Part shown: in pieces, positions 7,132-15,649 of the stretch | How the letters are laid out: each line of letters opens with the position of its first letter | Position numbering within the stretch: position 1 is the stretch's first letter | Assembly: GCF_001434815.1 (NCBI RefSeq) | Contig: NZ_AZDU01000021.1 | Span: forward strand, 1-36,955 | Length of the DNA stretch: 36,955 nucleotides | Source of the DNA: Lactobacillus equicursoris DSM 19284 = JCM 14600 = CIP 110162 | Lineage (GTDB): Bacteria > Bacillota > Bacilli > Lactobacillales > Lactobacillaceae | Direction: 5' to 3' | Notes under the pieces: generated by a model | The model's input: only the letters and a program-made list of their open reading frames with translations | What the model was told of the DNA's origin: nothing | Databases searched by the model: none | Made by a program: the position numbers and the translations under genes

Positions 7132-8406
7132 CTAAAACTCCCGGGGTGCTTCTAAGGCATTTGGCACCAAGACCTCTGCTCTGAATTCTCCCCCGCCGCT
7201 GGCCAGCGCGGTTTTCGGACTAAAAGTTAACCGCAGACGGCCATGGTAAGGCTCAAGAAAGGATTTGACCTTGCCTAAGCCAATCCCTACCCGGCCGTTT
7301 GCTACAACATTATCTCTTTCTGACCCGATCTTGACCTTCTTCTCTGTTTGGTTAAGCACGGTCAAAAGCATGGTTTTCCCAGAAAACTTCAGCACCGCCT
7401 TAACCTGGTGGTCCGTGGCCAGTGAGGCTGCCTGGCAGGCATTTTTCAAAAGATTGCCGGTAATGATGCACAGATCCAGCTGCCGCAAGGCTAAGTTGCC
7501 AGGAATTACCCCAGTCCAGCTGATTTCAACCTGCGGGTACCGGGCAGCCAAGTCGCCAAGCACGGCATTGATTCCGTTGTTGCCAGTATCAATCAATTGC
7601 CGGGTCATCTGGCTGTTTCCAACCAGATCGTCGATATAGGCGGTCAAGTCCTGGTACTGGCCCGCATGGGCCAGCCCCTGCAGGCTGACCAGGTGCTGGC
7701 GGGCATCATGACGGAACTTCTTGGTTTCTTTCTCCCGGGCCAAAAGCGATTCATAGTAGTTTTCCTCAGCCTGGAGCAGCTTCTCTTGTTCACTCATCGC
7801 GCTTTTTAATTCCCAAACCCGGAATTGGTCTTGCAAAAGAGCCGTGTCCAGCCAGACGGCGGCCCCAGCTAAAGTGGCCTCCAGCAAGGGCCGGCCCAAG
7901 AAGGCCTGAAAGCGGCCGGCCGCCAAACCCGTTGCCCCCAAAGCCAGTATCTCCAGTAAGATCAGCAGCCACTTGGCTTTTCCTGGCCAGTTGCCAAAAA
8001 GATTTTTGACCTTAGGCACCAAAAGCAGGTAAACGAAAGTCAAGGCTACAGCAGCTTCAAAAACAAGATCAGCCGCGACCACTTCTTGACCAACCAGCTG
8101 CTTTAGACTCAGATCCAGCAGGCTTAAAACTGCATAGCTGCCCAGCTGGCGGAGGTCTTTTTCCTTTAAAGGCCCCAGCAAAGTTCGCCCCAGAGCAAGC
8201 AGGGCGTAGATCAAAGCTTCATTTAAAGGGCCCAGCAAAGGACCAGCTAGGCCGCAGATTAACAGACCAAAAACATAAATCCCCAGCAGCCAGACCGGCT
8301 TGATTTTCTCCTTAAAAAGATAAGTGAAAGCCAGGTAAAATTTGCTGAACTGCAGCAGGATGAAAGCCGCGTTCAAGAACGTCACGGCGTCGATTGACAA
8401 ATTCAT
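7132..8406 (-). CDS. sensor histidine kinase, GHKL/AgrC-like (HPK10-type)
   Basis: Membrane sensor of 424 aa, partner of the LytTR regulator just upstream. About six hydrophobic segments occupy residues 1-200, a short coiled-coil follows (about 203-230), then the phospho-acceptor His233 in FRHDARQHL. The ATP-binding domain has the N-box NLLKNACQAA (Asn322) and a G-box GRVGIGLG (about 367-374). This layout is that of peptide-pheromone sensors, but no pheromone gene is seen. The start is the ATG at 8406, with GGAGG 4 nt upstream. Only 13 bp separate it from the regulator gene. It is the last gene of the operon. Confidence 0.88.
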   Translation of the reverse strand: MNLSIDAVTFLNAAFILLQFSKFYLAFTYLFKEKIKPVWLLGIYVFGLLICGLAGPLLGPLNEALIYALLALGRTLLGPLKEKDLRQLGSYAVLSLLDLSLKQLVGQEVVAADLVFEAAVALTFVYLLLVPKVKNLFGNWPGKAKWLLILLEILALGATGLAAGRFQAFLGRPLLEATLAGAAVWLDTALLQDQFRVWELKSAMSEQEKLLQAEENYYESLLAREKETKKFRHDARQHLVSLQGLAHAGQYQDLTAYIDDLVGNSQMTRQLIDTGNNGINAVLGDLAARYPQVEISWTGVIPGNLALRQLDLCIITGNLLKNACQAASLATDHQVKAVLKFSGKTMLLTVLNQTEKKVKIGSERDNVVANGRVGIGLGKVKSFLEPYHGRLRLTFSPKTALASGGGEFRAEVLVPNALEAPREF

Positions 8407-8419
8407 GTTACCTCCAAAA

Positions 8420-9139
8420 TCACAGCGGCTGGGCATAAAAGCGCAAGTAGTCAAGCCAGGCAGCTTCTACAGCCTTGACCTGGCGGCGAGGGAGCAGAAT
8501 CGGCTGCTTTAGGCCAGCAAGGTAGAGCTGGTTATGCTTTAGATCGATGATATGCTGGTAAGCCACGATGTATTGCCGGCTCACCCGGCCAAACAGGGTA
8601 CTGTCAAGCTGATCTTCCCAGTACTTTAAGGGCTCAGGACTGATTACTTTTTTATCAGTCGTATAAATACAGCTCTGGTCCCCCAGACTTTCCAATAGAC
8701 GGATTTCATTTAAAGGCAGAGCGGTCATTGCCTTATCTGGCAGAGGAACTGCCAGCATTTGCTTGGCCAGGATTTCCTGGTAGGCTGCCTGCAAAACCGA
8801 GCGGATATCCTCCTTTTTCCAGGGCTTGAGCAGGTAGCGGAAGGCCCGGACCTCAAAGGCGGAAGGCATATAGCGGTCATAAGCAGTTAAAAAGACCAGC
8901 AAATCACTCCGCTTGTCACGGCGCAGGCGGCGGGCCGTCTCCATGCCGCTTGTGCCCGGCATTTCAATATCCAGGAAGATCAAGTTGTAGCTTTTTCCGG
9001 CTTCAAGCAGGTCATCCCCACTAGCGTAGCAATCGACATGAGCGGTGTTTAGCTCCATAACCAGCATCTTCCGCAAGTTTGCCCGTTCTTTTGCTTCATC
9101 GTCACAAACCGCAATCTGCAGGCCAAATTTTTCCTTCAT
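8420..9139 (-). CDS. LytTR-family response regulator
   Basis: 239 aa. The receiver domain (about residues 7-125) has the acidic pair in VCDDE, phospho-acceptor Asp57 (FLDIEMPG) and Lys105 (LLKPW). The C-terminal half (about 140-235) is a LytTR DNA-binding domain, with IYTTDKKVI and FGRVSRQYIVAYQHI typical. Such regulators bind pairs of short direct repeats about two helical turns apart. A pair of this kind lies at 11148-11179 in front of the operon, which suggests autoregulation. The gene follows the broken permease gene by 7 bp. Confidence 0.92.
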   Translation of the reverse strand: MKEKFGLQIAVCDDEAKERANLRKMLVMELNTAHVDCYASGDDLLEAGKSYNLIFLDIEMPGTSGMETARRLRRDKRSDLLVFLTAYDRYMPSAFEVRAFRYLLKPWKKEDIRSVLQAAYQEILAKQMLAVPLPDKAMTALPLNEIRLLESLGDQSCIYTTDKKVISPEPLKYWEDQLDSTLFGRVSRQYIVAYQHIIDLKHNQLYLAGLKQPILLPRRQVKAVEAAWLDYLRFYAQPL

Positions 9140-9146
9140 CCCTCAA

Positions 9147-10450
9147 CTATCCCTTCCGGCCAATCATCCGTTTAAATTCGACTTTTAGCTTTTGACTTAA
9201 AAGCTTTCCATATATCAAAGTATACAGCAGGATAAAGGAAAACTGGCAAAGAAGCAGGCTAGCCGGGCTTTCAGCATAAAGGACAAGCAAGACAGCCGCA
9301 GCCAGGAAACAAACAACTGCCGCCAAAGCAGCTGCCCCTGCAGCCGGTCGTAAAATTATTCTCCATTTGTATCCACTGGTAAACAAGGCGAAAAGCTTGG
9401 CCCGGTTGAGCTGAGCCCAGGCACTGGCCTGATAGTTCAAAACACTGACTAGTAAAAGCAGAAGCAAAACGCAGGTCAGCAGCTGCCACAAGCAGCTTTT
9501 TAAGTAGAGCTTGGCCAGGCTCAGCTTGCTTTGGGCGATCAGCTTCAAGCGGAATGGCTCTGGCGAGTAAGCCTTGGCCAGGCCGCGCCGCTTTAAGGCA
9601 GGAATCAGCTTAGCTGACCGGATAAAGAAAAGGTTGCCGGTTGACAAGGCTGAGTATAAAAAATCATGCATGTCATAAACCTGGCTGGGCCGTTTGCTGT
9701 AGATGAGCAAGGGGTGGCGGCAAAGCTGAAAATCTTGCGTTTCATTTAAAGCGGCCAGCTTTTTCCGGCTAGTCAATAAGTGCATCCCTTTCGGCACGGT
9801 TTGCCGCTTCGCAGTATTAAGCGGCAGGATTCTGCGCAAAAAATTTTGGCATTCTGCCGATAGATCAGTCAAGGCAACTTCCTTTAGGTCCTGCTGACTG
9901 ACACCGGCCAGCTTCAAGGCTTGATCGTTGACGAAAACAATGTGGTCATAGCCGCCTAATTCAGCTGGCGACGTTTGCATCTGGTCATCCATGATCAAGG
10001 ACAAAACTGCGTTGTCCTCCCCTTCCTCATCCTTGATCAAAGCTAGCTCAGCTGGATAATAAGCCTGCCGGTCCAAACAAACGCCCGTCATCATCAAAAC
10101 TGACGGCCGCTGGAGCTGACTGCCATTTCTCCTTTGACTGGTAATTTTCATAGGAACTTTTAGCCAGCAAGGCCGCTTGCGGCAGGGACCAGGCTAAAAG
10201 CAGCAAGGCTCCAAACGAAGAGGCAGGCAAAATTGTCCCGCCAAATTTCCAACCTTCTGATTCCAGCCAGCAGGCGAATGGCATCTTTGCGATAGCCAAG
10301 CTGCAAAGGCAAAAGCAGGCTCGTAGTATATAAAAGCAAGCTGCAGATCAAGGGCAGCCGATCTACTGCATCGCGGCCAGGACCAAGAGAATATAAGAAA
10401 ATAAGGGCTAGGATCAAGCTAGAGGCAGCAATGCTTATTTTATTACGCAT
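9147..10450 (-). pseudogene. frameshifted ABC transporter permease (bacteriocin-associated type)
   Basis: Three overlapping pieces in three different frames together look like one membrane protein. The first (10450-10160, MRNKISIAASSLILALIFLY) has two or three membrane helices. The second (within 10299-10048) continues the third helix into LLAKSSYENYQSKEKWQ. The third (within 10151-9147) carries an extracytoplasmic region and three C-terminal helices. Both frame changes go the same way, as if one base were gained (or two lost) each time. The start at 10450 follows GGGGGA within the ATPase 3' end (TGA CC ATG). Pairing with the small ATPase suggests the lactococcin-972-type exporter/immunity permease family (DUF1430); that identification is from context and memory. 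At about 434 codons it is also short for that family. Confidence 0.7.
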
Positions 10451-10452
10451 GG

Positions 10453-11079
10453 TCATTCCCCCAAACAAATCCGCGTATCGCATTTTTTCGCTAGGGCATC
10501 ATCGTGAGTAGCGATGAAGACAAGCGCGCCTGCCTGTGCCTGTTTTAAAAGCAAGTCGGTAACCAGCTGCCGGTTGGCCGCGTCCAAAGAAGCGGTCGGC
10601 TCATCTGCGTAGATTACCCGTCCTCCTTTATATAAAAGGCGGGCCAGGCCCAGACGTCGCTTTTCCCCGCCAGACAGCACGGCTGCTTTTTCATGAGCTT
10701 GCGCTAAACCAAGCATTTTTAAGTAATGCAAGGCTTGATCCTGACTCTTTTTTGCCTTAGTCAGCGAGACATTGTACAGCAGGCTTTCTCCATCGATGAT
10801 TCCAGCATCTTGATAGAGAAAGGCTGCCTTTTCCCGCCAAAATTTCTCCCTTTTTCTTGCTGGCCAGCTGTTAGCATTCTCACCATTGATCAAAATTTTT
10901 CCCTTGCTTGGTTGATCCAGCAAGCCGAGCAAGTTGAGCAGAGTGGTTTTGCCAGCACCGGACTGGCCAATCAAGGCAACTGTTTGCCCGCCATTGGCTT
11001 GAAAGGATAAATTTTGAAAAAGCAATTTACCTCCTACTTGCGCCGCAAGCTGATCGGCAGAAACGATTATTCCTTGCAT
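10453..11079 (-). CDS. ABC transporter ATP-binding protein (bacteriocin export/immunity type)
   Basis: Single ATPase domain of 208 aa. Walker A is GQSGAGKTT (residues 38-46), Q-loop YQDAG, signature LSGGEKRRLGLAR, Walker [13 protein letters not shown], switch histidine in FIATHDD. The compact size and close coupling to a permease resemble the putative bacteriocin-export ATPases of the lactococcin 972 group and MacB-like exporters. The ATG at 11079 follows AAAGGAGGAAGG. It is the first gene of the ATPase-permease-LytTR-kinase operon. Since the permease gene is frameshifted, this ATPase may have no working partner. Confidence 0.88.
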   Translation of the reverse strand: MQGIIVSADQLAAQVGGKLLFQNLSFQANGGQTVALIGQSGAGKTTLLNLLGLLDQPSKGKILINGENANSWPARKREKFWREKAAFLYQDAGIIDGESLLYNVSLTKAKKSQDQALHYLKMLGLAQAHEKAAVLSGGEKRRLGLARLLYKGGRVIYADEPTASLDAANRQLVTDLLLKQAQAGALVFIATHDDALAKKCDTRICLGE

Positions 11080-11112
11080 TGCGCTACCTTCCTCCTTTGT
11101 TTCAACACCACA

Positions 11113-11179
11113 ATTCTATCCCTAAAAGTAGTTTCAAAAACGTAAATGCCGATGAATGGTCGTCTGCGCCGATGAATGG
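11113..11179 (-). promoter_or_regulatory. LytTR-type operator and promoter of the ABC/two-component operon
   Basis: Two identical 12-bp direct repeats CCATTCATCGGC (minus strand; plus coordinates 11168-11179 and 11148-11159) are spaced 20 bp start to start. A -10 TAGAAT follows at 11113-11118, with no good -35. Relative to a start near 11106 the repeats lie at about -43 and -63. That is the usual place for an activating LytTR dimer pair. Confidence 0.7.
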
Positions 11180-11183
11180 CAGC

Positions 11184-11210
11184 AAAAAAGCCCGCTGATT
11201 AGCAGCGAGC
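11184..11210 (-). terminator. terminator of nagA
   Basis: An 8-bp stem (11190-11197 with 11203-11210, one G-U) has a 5-nt loop and a T6 tail on the minus strand. It starts 8 bp after the nagA stop and abuts the LytTR operator region. Confidence 0.8.
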
Positions 11211-11217
11211 TTCAAGT

Positions 11218-12369
11218 TCATTCTTCCCAGCGGATTTCCCCGCTCAAGTAGGTCTTCTCCAAGGTCAGGTCACTGTTCAAGACCAAGAAGTCAGCTGGCA
11301 AGCCGGGTGCGATTTGCCCGCACTGGTCCAGCAAGTGGTGGCTGCGAGCAGCATTGTAGGTCGCCATTTGGATAGCCTCTTGCTTAGTTACTAGACCCCA
11401 GTCAACCAGGTTCTTAACCCCGTTCTTGAGTTCCAAGACGCTGCCAGCCAGGTTGTCGCCATCCTTCAGCCGGGCCATCCCGTCTTTGACGTATACGGGC
11501 AGTTCACCCAGCATGTAGTCGCCATCCGGCATCATGCCGGCTTCCATGCAGTCGGTGATTAAGACGATGTGTTCAACCCCCTTGGCCGCTATCAAGGCCT
11601 TGATGGCCGGAATGGCTACGTGGTGACCATCGGCAATCAGTTCATTGTCCATGTTGTCCAAGGCCATGGCCGCATTAGCAATGTTTGGCTGGTTGTGGGA
11701 AAAGTCCGGCATCCCGTTGAAGGTGTGGGTAAAAATCTCCGCCCCCGCTTGCGCCGCTGCCTTGGCTTCATCGTAGCTAGCACTGGAGTGGCCTAGGGCG
11801 ATCATTACCCCGCGACTGGCTGCATAGCGGATGAAGTCGGTTGTCCCTGGCCGCTCTGGTGCGAGGGCAATCTTTTTCAGCATCCCTTTAGAGGCCTCCA
11901 GCCAGCGGTCCAGGTCTTCACGGTTTGGGTCCAGCATGTACTTAGGGTTTTCGGCCCCGGCATGTTCTTCCGTAAAGAAGGGGCCTTCAAAGTGGATCCC
12001 CTGGATTCTCGCGCCAGCTTCTTGCCCCTCATGGTCAGCAAACATCTGGCAGACCGCCGTCAATTGCTCGCTTGAAGCCGTCACCGTCGTTGGCAACCAG
12101 CTGGTCACCCCAGCGCCTAAGAGTGCCTTGGACAATTTATCGATCCCGGCCCAGTCGCTCTTCATCACATCTTCTTTAACTGAGCCATGGATATGGGTGT
12201 CAACGTAGCCTGGCGCTAATTCATAGCCAGTGTAGTCAACGATCTCCCCTTCTGGACGGGCATTTTCGGGGTAATAAGCTCCAAACTTGCCGTCAGTAAT
12301 TTCCAAGTAACCGCCCTCTTCTACGGCCTTCGGCAGGTAGAAGCGATCAGCGTGAACGTAATAATGCAT
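11218..12369 (-). CDS. nagA: N-acetylglucosamine-6-phosphate deacetylase
   Basis: Cytoplasmic amidohydrolase that removes acetate from GlcNAc-6-phosphate, giving glucosamine-6-phosphate for glycolysis or wall synthesis. 383 aa from the ATG at 12369 (MHYYVHADRF; GGAG at 7-nt spacing); the open frame runs 23 codons further back without a ribosome site. Metal and active-site residues are visible: VDTHIHG (His59, His61), HFEGPF (Glu128), LGHSSA (His194), HTFNGM (His215) and catalytic LITDCM (Asp273). It is monocistronic. No nagB or NagR gene is in the window, but a GntR-type operator lies over its promoter. Confidence 0.95.
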   Translation of the reverse strand: MHYYVHADRFYLPKAVEEGGYLEITDGKFGAYYPENARPEGEIVDYTGYELAPGYVDTHIHGSVKEDVMKSDWAGIDKLSKALLGAGVTSWLPTTVTASSEQLTAVCQMFADHEGQEAGARIQGIHFEGPFFTEEHAGAENPKYMLDPNREDLDRWLEASKGMLKKIALAPERPGTTDFIRYAASRGVMIALGHSSASYDEAKAAAQAGAEIFTHTFNGMPDFSHNQPNIANAAMALDNMDNELIADGHHVAIPAIKALIAAKGVEHIVLITDCMEAGMMPDGDYMLGELPVYVKDGMARLKDGDNLAGSVLELKNGVKNLVDWGLVTKQEAIQMATYNAARSHHLLDQCGQIAPGLPADFLVLNSDLTLEKTYLSGEIRWEE

Positions 12370-12402
12370 CTTTTTCTCCAATCTATTTTCCGATTTTCTT
12401 AC

Positions 12403-12438
12403 AATTGGTATTGTCCAATTTTTAGTCTTCTTTGTCAA
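12403..12438 (-). promoter_or_regulatory. nagA promoter with GntR/NagR-type operator
   Basis: The -35 TTGACA (12433-12438), a 17-bp spacer and -10 GACAAT (12410-12415). An 18-bp palindrome, AATTGGTATTGTCCAATT on the plus strand (12403-12420), with 6-bp arms and a 6-bp centre, covers the -10. It resembles the dre/NagR site type (TGGTATAGACCA). Repression relieved by an amino-sugar phosphate is the likely mode, inferred from the family. Confidence 0.7.
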
Positions 12439-12522
12439 TGAAAAAAAGCCATTATCATTTGCATATACAATTACTTTTTGTCAGTTATTTAATTCCCCTC
12501 CCCTTTCTAACGCCTTTTTGGC

Positions 12523-12528
12523 TATAAT
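12523..12528 (+). promoter_or_regulatory. -10 box of the GH31-like gene
   Basis: A perfect TATAAT lies 35 bp upstream of the start. No clear -35, and no MalR- or cre-like site, is seen near it. Confidence 0.5.
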
Positions 12529-12563
12529 TAAACTAGAGACATTATCAAGTAAAGGAACTTATT

Positions 12564-15554
12564 ATGAACGACTTGCAAACCTCTAAGCACCAACTTGGTT
12601 CTTTAGTTGGCGTCAATAAAAAAGATAATTACTTTGAACTTCATTATGCAACCGGCGAAGTGGCCCGGGTCTACCTGATTAGTGACGGGATTTTCCGCTA
12701 CTGGCTAGACCCCAGCCAAGCCTTTGCCGAAACTAGCGACATGCTGGTCACGCCCCAGCCTGATCCCGCCTATTTCCAAAAGGCCCATGCCCATGCCACT
12801 AGCGACATGTTCATCATCACCGTTGGCAGCTACAAGCTGATCTTCCAGCAAAAGACCGCCTTGTTCAGCATTTTTGACGAAGCAGTACACCGGACCCGGG
12901 TTAGCCAGGTTGCTCCTCTATTAATCAGCGGCAAGCACACTACGGAAATTATTAAACAAAGTCCGAATGAATACTACTATGGCGGCGGGGTCCAAAACGG
13001 CCACTTCAGCCATAAGGGTGAAAAGGTCCTAATTAAGACTGACGGGATCACTGGCCAAGATGGGGTCTTGGCTGCCGTACCTTTCTTTTGGACTAATTCT
13101 GGTTTTGGCGAATTCCGCAATACTCTGGCTCCTGGCAGCTATGACTTTGGCAGCCAAAATGAGCAAGTAGCAATCTTAAAGCACCGCAACCCGGTCTTTG
13201 ACAACTTCTATATAATAGGAAGTTCTCCGCAAGAAATTTTGCAAAGATACTACTCTTTGACGGGTCCTGCCCTGATGCCGCCACGCTTTGCCCTGTCCTT
13301 TGGCCACCTGGGCAACTTCTTGGATCCAGCTTGGAAGAAAGCCAAGGCCAAGAGTCACACGGCCATCCGCTTTGAAGACAATTCCTACTATAGTAAAGTA
13401 GCTGATGGCAAGCATCAGGCCAGCCTGAACGGGGAACAGGACTACCAGTTTTCAGCCCGGGCCATGCTGGACCGGTATAAGCGCTTTGACTTCCCGCTTT
13501 CCTGGATGATTCCTAACTATGAAAGTGAGAAAAATACTGATCCGCACGTTTTCGCCTCCTTTGCCGAATATGCTAAAAAGCTCGGCATCCACCCTGGCTT
13601 TTGGAGCGAAAATAGCCAAGACCTGCCAGATCATGCAGAATTAGCTGCCATCGATGACCCAAGCAGCGATTTGCCAGCAGTAAATGCTGCTTTAAGCAAG
13701 AAGAATCCGAAAGCCAAGCCAATCTCCTTAGTTAGAGATGGCCTGCGCCCCTTTCAACAAAGCAGCGCTTTAGCCTTTGGCGACGTTGGCGGGGACTGGT
13801 CCAGCATCAAGACCCAAATCGCCACCTTCCTAGGTGCCGGCTTATCCGGCATCCCCTTCATTGGGGCCAGCAGCGGCGGCAAGTTGGGTCAAGAAAATGC
13901 CCAAGTAGCAGTCCGAGACCTGGAATGGAAGACTTTCACTCCCCTCTTCTTTGTCACCGACGACCAAAGCCCACTGAGCAAGACCCCGTTTGCCTTCAAC
14001 AGCAAGATTTCCCGGGTAATGAAGGCCTACCTGCAGTTAAGAAACGAATTTCTTCCCTATATATATGCTCTCAGCCGCCAGGCTCAAGATGGTCTGCCAC
14101 TAGTGCGGCCGCTCATGATGGAATTCCCGCATGAGCAGATTGGCTATGGCCGGGACTTCGCTGACGAGTTTATTCTGGGTGACCAGATCTTGGTTGCACC
14201 GATCACCAATGGCAAGTCTGACAGCCAGGGCAATAGCGTCCGCGACCGGATCTACCTGCCAGACAAGCAAACCGTATGGATCGACCTCTTTACCGGTGAT
14301 CGCTTCATGGGTGGCCGAGTCTACAATCGCCTGAAGTACCCCCTCTGGCATCTGCCAGTCTTCGTCCGGGGCGGCTCCATTTTAGATTTAGGCCAAAGAC
14401 ACTTTGTCCTTTACCCATATGGCGACAGCTCCTACACCAGCTATGATGATAATGACCAAGTCGACTACGAGCACAACTTTGCCAAGACCGTTATCAGGAG
14501 CCGGGTTGACGACAGCCGCCTGCGAGTAATTATTGAGCCAACTGAAGGCTACTATCCGAACTTGACCATTAAGCAGGAAACCTTCCTTTATATCTACTGC
14601 GACCAGCATCCAGAAGACCTGGCCCTCCGGGTTGGCAAAGACGACGTTATCCAGCTGGAAGAGTATGGCAGTCCGGAAACCCTGGACCATGCTAAAGAAG
14701 GTTTTTACTACGATCCTCACTTTAGCTGGCCAAAGGGCTTTAGCGACCTAAACGACCAAAGCCGGCCAGCCTTGGTGATCAAGCTGCAAGAGCGGGACAT
14801 CAAGCAGGTCAAATTAGAATTAGTCGTTAACAACTTCTGCTTTGCCGGCGAGCAGCTAGTACACCAAATTACTGATGCTGCCTTGAAATTGCCAAGCAAG
14901 GTCGAAGTCGACCGAAGCAAGATCAGTGCTCACTCTTTAACTGTTAAGTGGGCCCAAAAGACGCCAAAGGTCCAGCTGGAATTAAATGGTCTGCTCTACA
15001 CCGGTATCAGCGGCAATATCTTCACCTTTACCGACTTAGCTGCCGACCAGGTTTACCAGCTGCGCCTGCGCTATGAGTCAGGCTACAAGGTTTCTGAATG
15101 GTCCGACTGGATCAAGGTCAAGACCAAGAAGGACCCTAAGGACTTTATCATCCAGAACTTGAAAGTGACCAGCAATGTCGACAGTGAACCAGGGCACCCA
15201 GCCAAGTACTTGCTGGACCAGCGCCTGGCTACCAGCTGGCAAAGTGCCAAGACTGACGAGCCAATCCAGCTCACTTTCACCTTTAAGGAAAAGACTGAAC
15301 TCAACAAGGTGATCTACGTCCCTGATGCCTTGCAAGCTGAAGGTCGGCCGCTCAAGATCAAGGCGGAAATTTCTACGGATGGCGACAGCTTCGTGCCTTA
15401 CGGTGAAGACTTCAGCTTCAACAGCGATGCCAAGAACAAGGTCATTGGCCTCCGGGGCGTCAGTGCCTGGGCGGTCCGCTTGACCATCTTGGACAAGACC
15501 GGTGATTTTGCCGCGGCTTCCAGCATCGACTTTTACCGGCCACTCGACAAGTAA
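12564..15554 (+). CDS. large GH31-like glycosidase homologue with fn3 and F5/8C modules
   Basis: 996 aa with no signal peptide, so probably cytoplasmic. Residues about 1-235 form the N-terminal beta-sandwich; the GH31 barrel follows (about 237-550). Near 770-860 is a fibronectin-III-like domain (HSLTVKWAQKTPKVQLELNG), and about 862-993 an F5/8C (discoidin) module. A GDV at 406-408 aligns with the acid/base Asp of GH31 (Asp407), and LSGIPFIG and EWKTFTPLFF match family blocks. I cannot find the segment carrying the nucleophile (WxDxNE or KTDVAW type): only about 45 residues lie between GFWSEN (345-350) and GLRPF (393-397). It could be inactive, regulatory or binding-only. RBS AAAGGA precedes the ATG. 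It converges on the mal importer operon, which suggests alpha-glucan use. Confidence 0.8.
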   Translation: MNDLQTSKHQLGSLVGVNKKDNYFELHYATGEVARVYLISDGIFRYWLDPSQAFAETSDMLVTPQPDPAYFQKAHAHATSDMFIITVGSYKLIFQQKTALFSIFDEAVHRTRVSQVAPLLISGKHTTEIIKQSPNEYYYGGGVQNGHFSHKGEKVLIKTDGITGQDGVLAAVPFFWTNSGFGEFRNTLAPGSYDFGSQNEQVAILKHRNPVFDNFYIIGSSPQEILQRYYSLTGPALMPPRFALSFGHLGNFLDPAWKKAKAKSHTAIRFEDNSYYSKVADGKHQASLNGEQDYQFSARAMLDRYKRFDFPLSWMIPNYESEKNTDPHVFASFAEYAKKLGIHPGFWSENSQDLPDHAELAAIDDPSSDLPAVNAALSKKNPKAKPISLVRDGLRPFQQSSALAFGDVGGDWSSIKTQIATFLGAGLSGIPFIGASSGGKLGQENAQVAVRDLEWKTFTPLFFVTDDQSPLSKTPFAFNSKISRVMKAYLQLRNEFLPYIYALSRQAQDGLPLVRPLMMEFPHEQIGYGRDFADEFILGDQILVAPITNGKSDSQGNSVRDRIYLPDKQTVWIDLFTGDRFMGGRVYNRLKYPLWHLPVFVRGGSILDLGQRHFVLYPYGDSSYTSYDDNDQVDYEHNFAKTVIRSRVDDSRLRVIIEPTEGYYPNLTIKQETFLYIYCDQHPEDLALRVGKDDVIQLEEYGSPETLDHAKEGFYYDPHFSWPKGFSDLNDQSRPALVIKLQERDIKQVKLELVVNNFCFAGEQLVHQITDAALKLPSKVEVDRSKISAHSLTVKWAQKTPKVQLELNGLLYTGISGNIFTFTDLAADQVYQLRLRYESGYKVSEWSDWIKVKTKKDPKDFIIQNLKVTSNVDSEPGHPAKYLLDQRLATSWQSAKTDEPIQLTFTFKEKTELNKVIYVPDALQAEGRPLKIKAEISTDGDSFVPYGEDFSFNSDAKNKVIGLRGVSAWAVRLTILDKTGDFAAASSIDFYRPLDK

Positions 15555-15585
15555 ATTTACGATTTTTTCTTATTTTTTAGCAAAA

Positions 15586-15620
15586 GAAAAACGCTTGGAT
15601 AAAATCCAAGCGTTTTTTGC
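15586..15620. terminator. bidirectional terminator between the GH31-like gene and malG
   Basis: A perfect 13-bp stem (15588-15600 with 15604-15616) has a 3-nt loop. There is a T6 tract on the plus strand and TTTTCTTTT on the minus strand. It serves the two convergent genes. Confidence 0.93.
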
Positions 15621-15649
15621 TTTGAGAAGGTAGAATCTTGATACTCTGT

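Noticed and set aside
12370-12438. Longer N-terminus for nagA
   Set aside because: The extension covers the promoter and operator, and the GGAG site points to the ATG at 12369.
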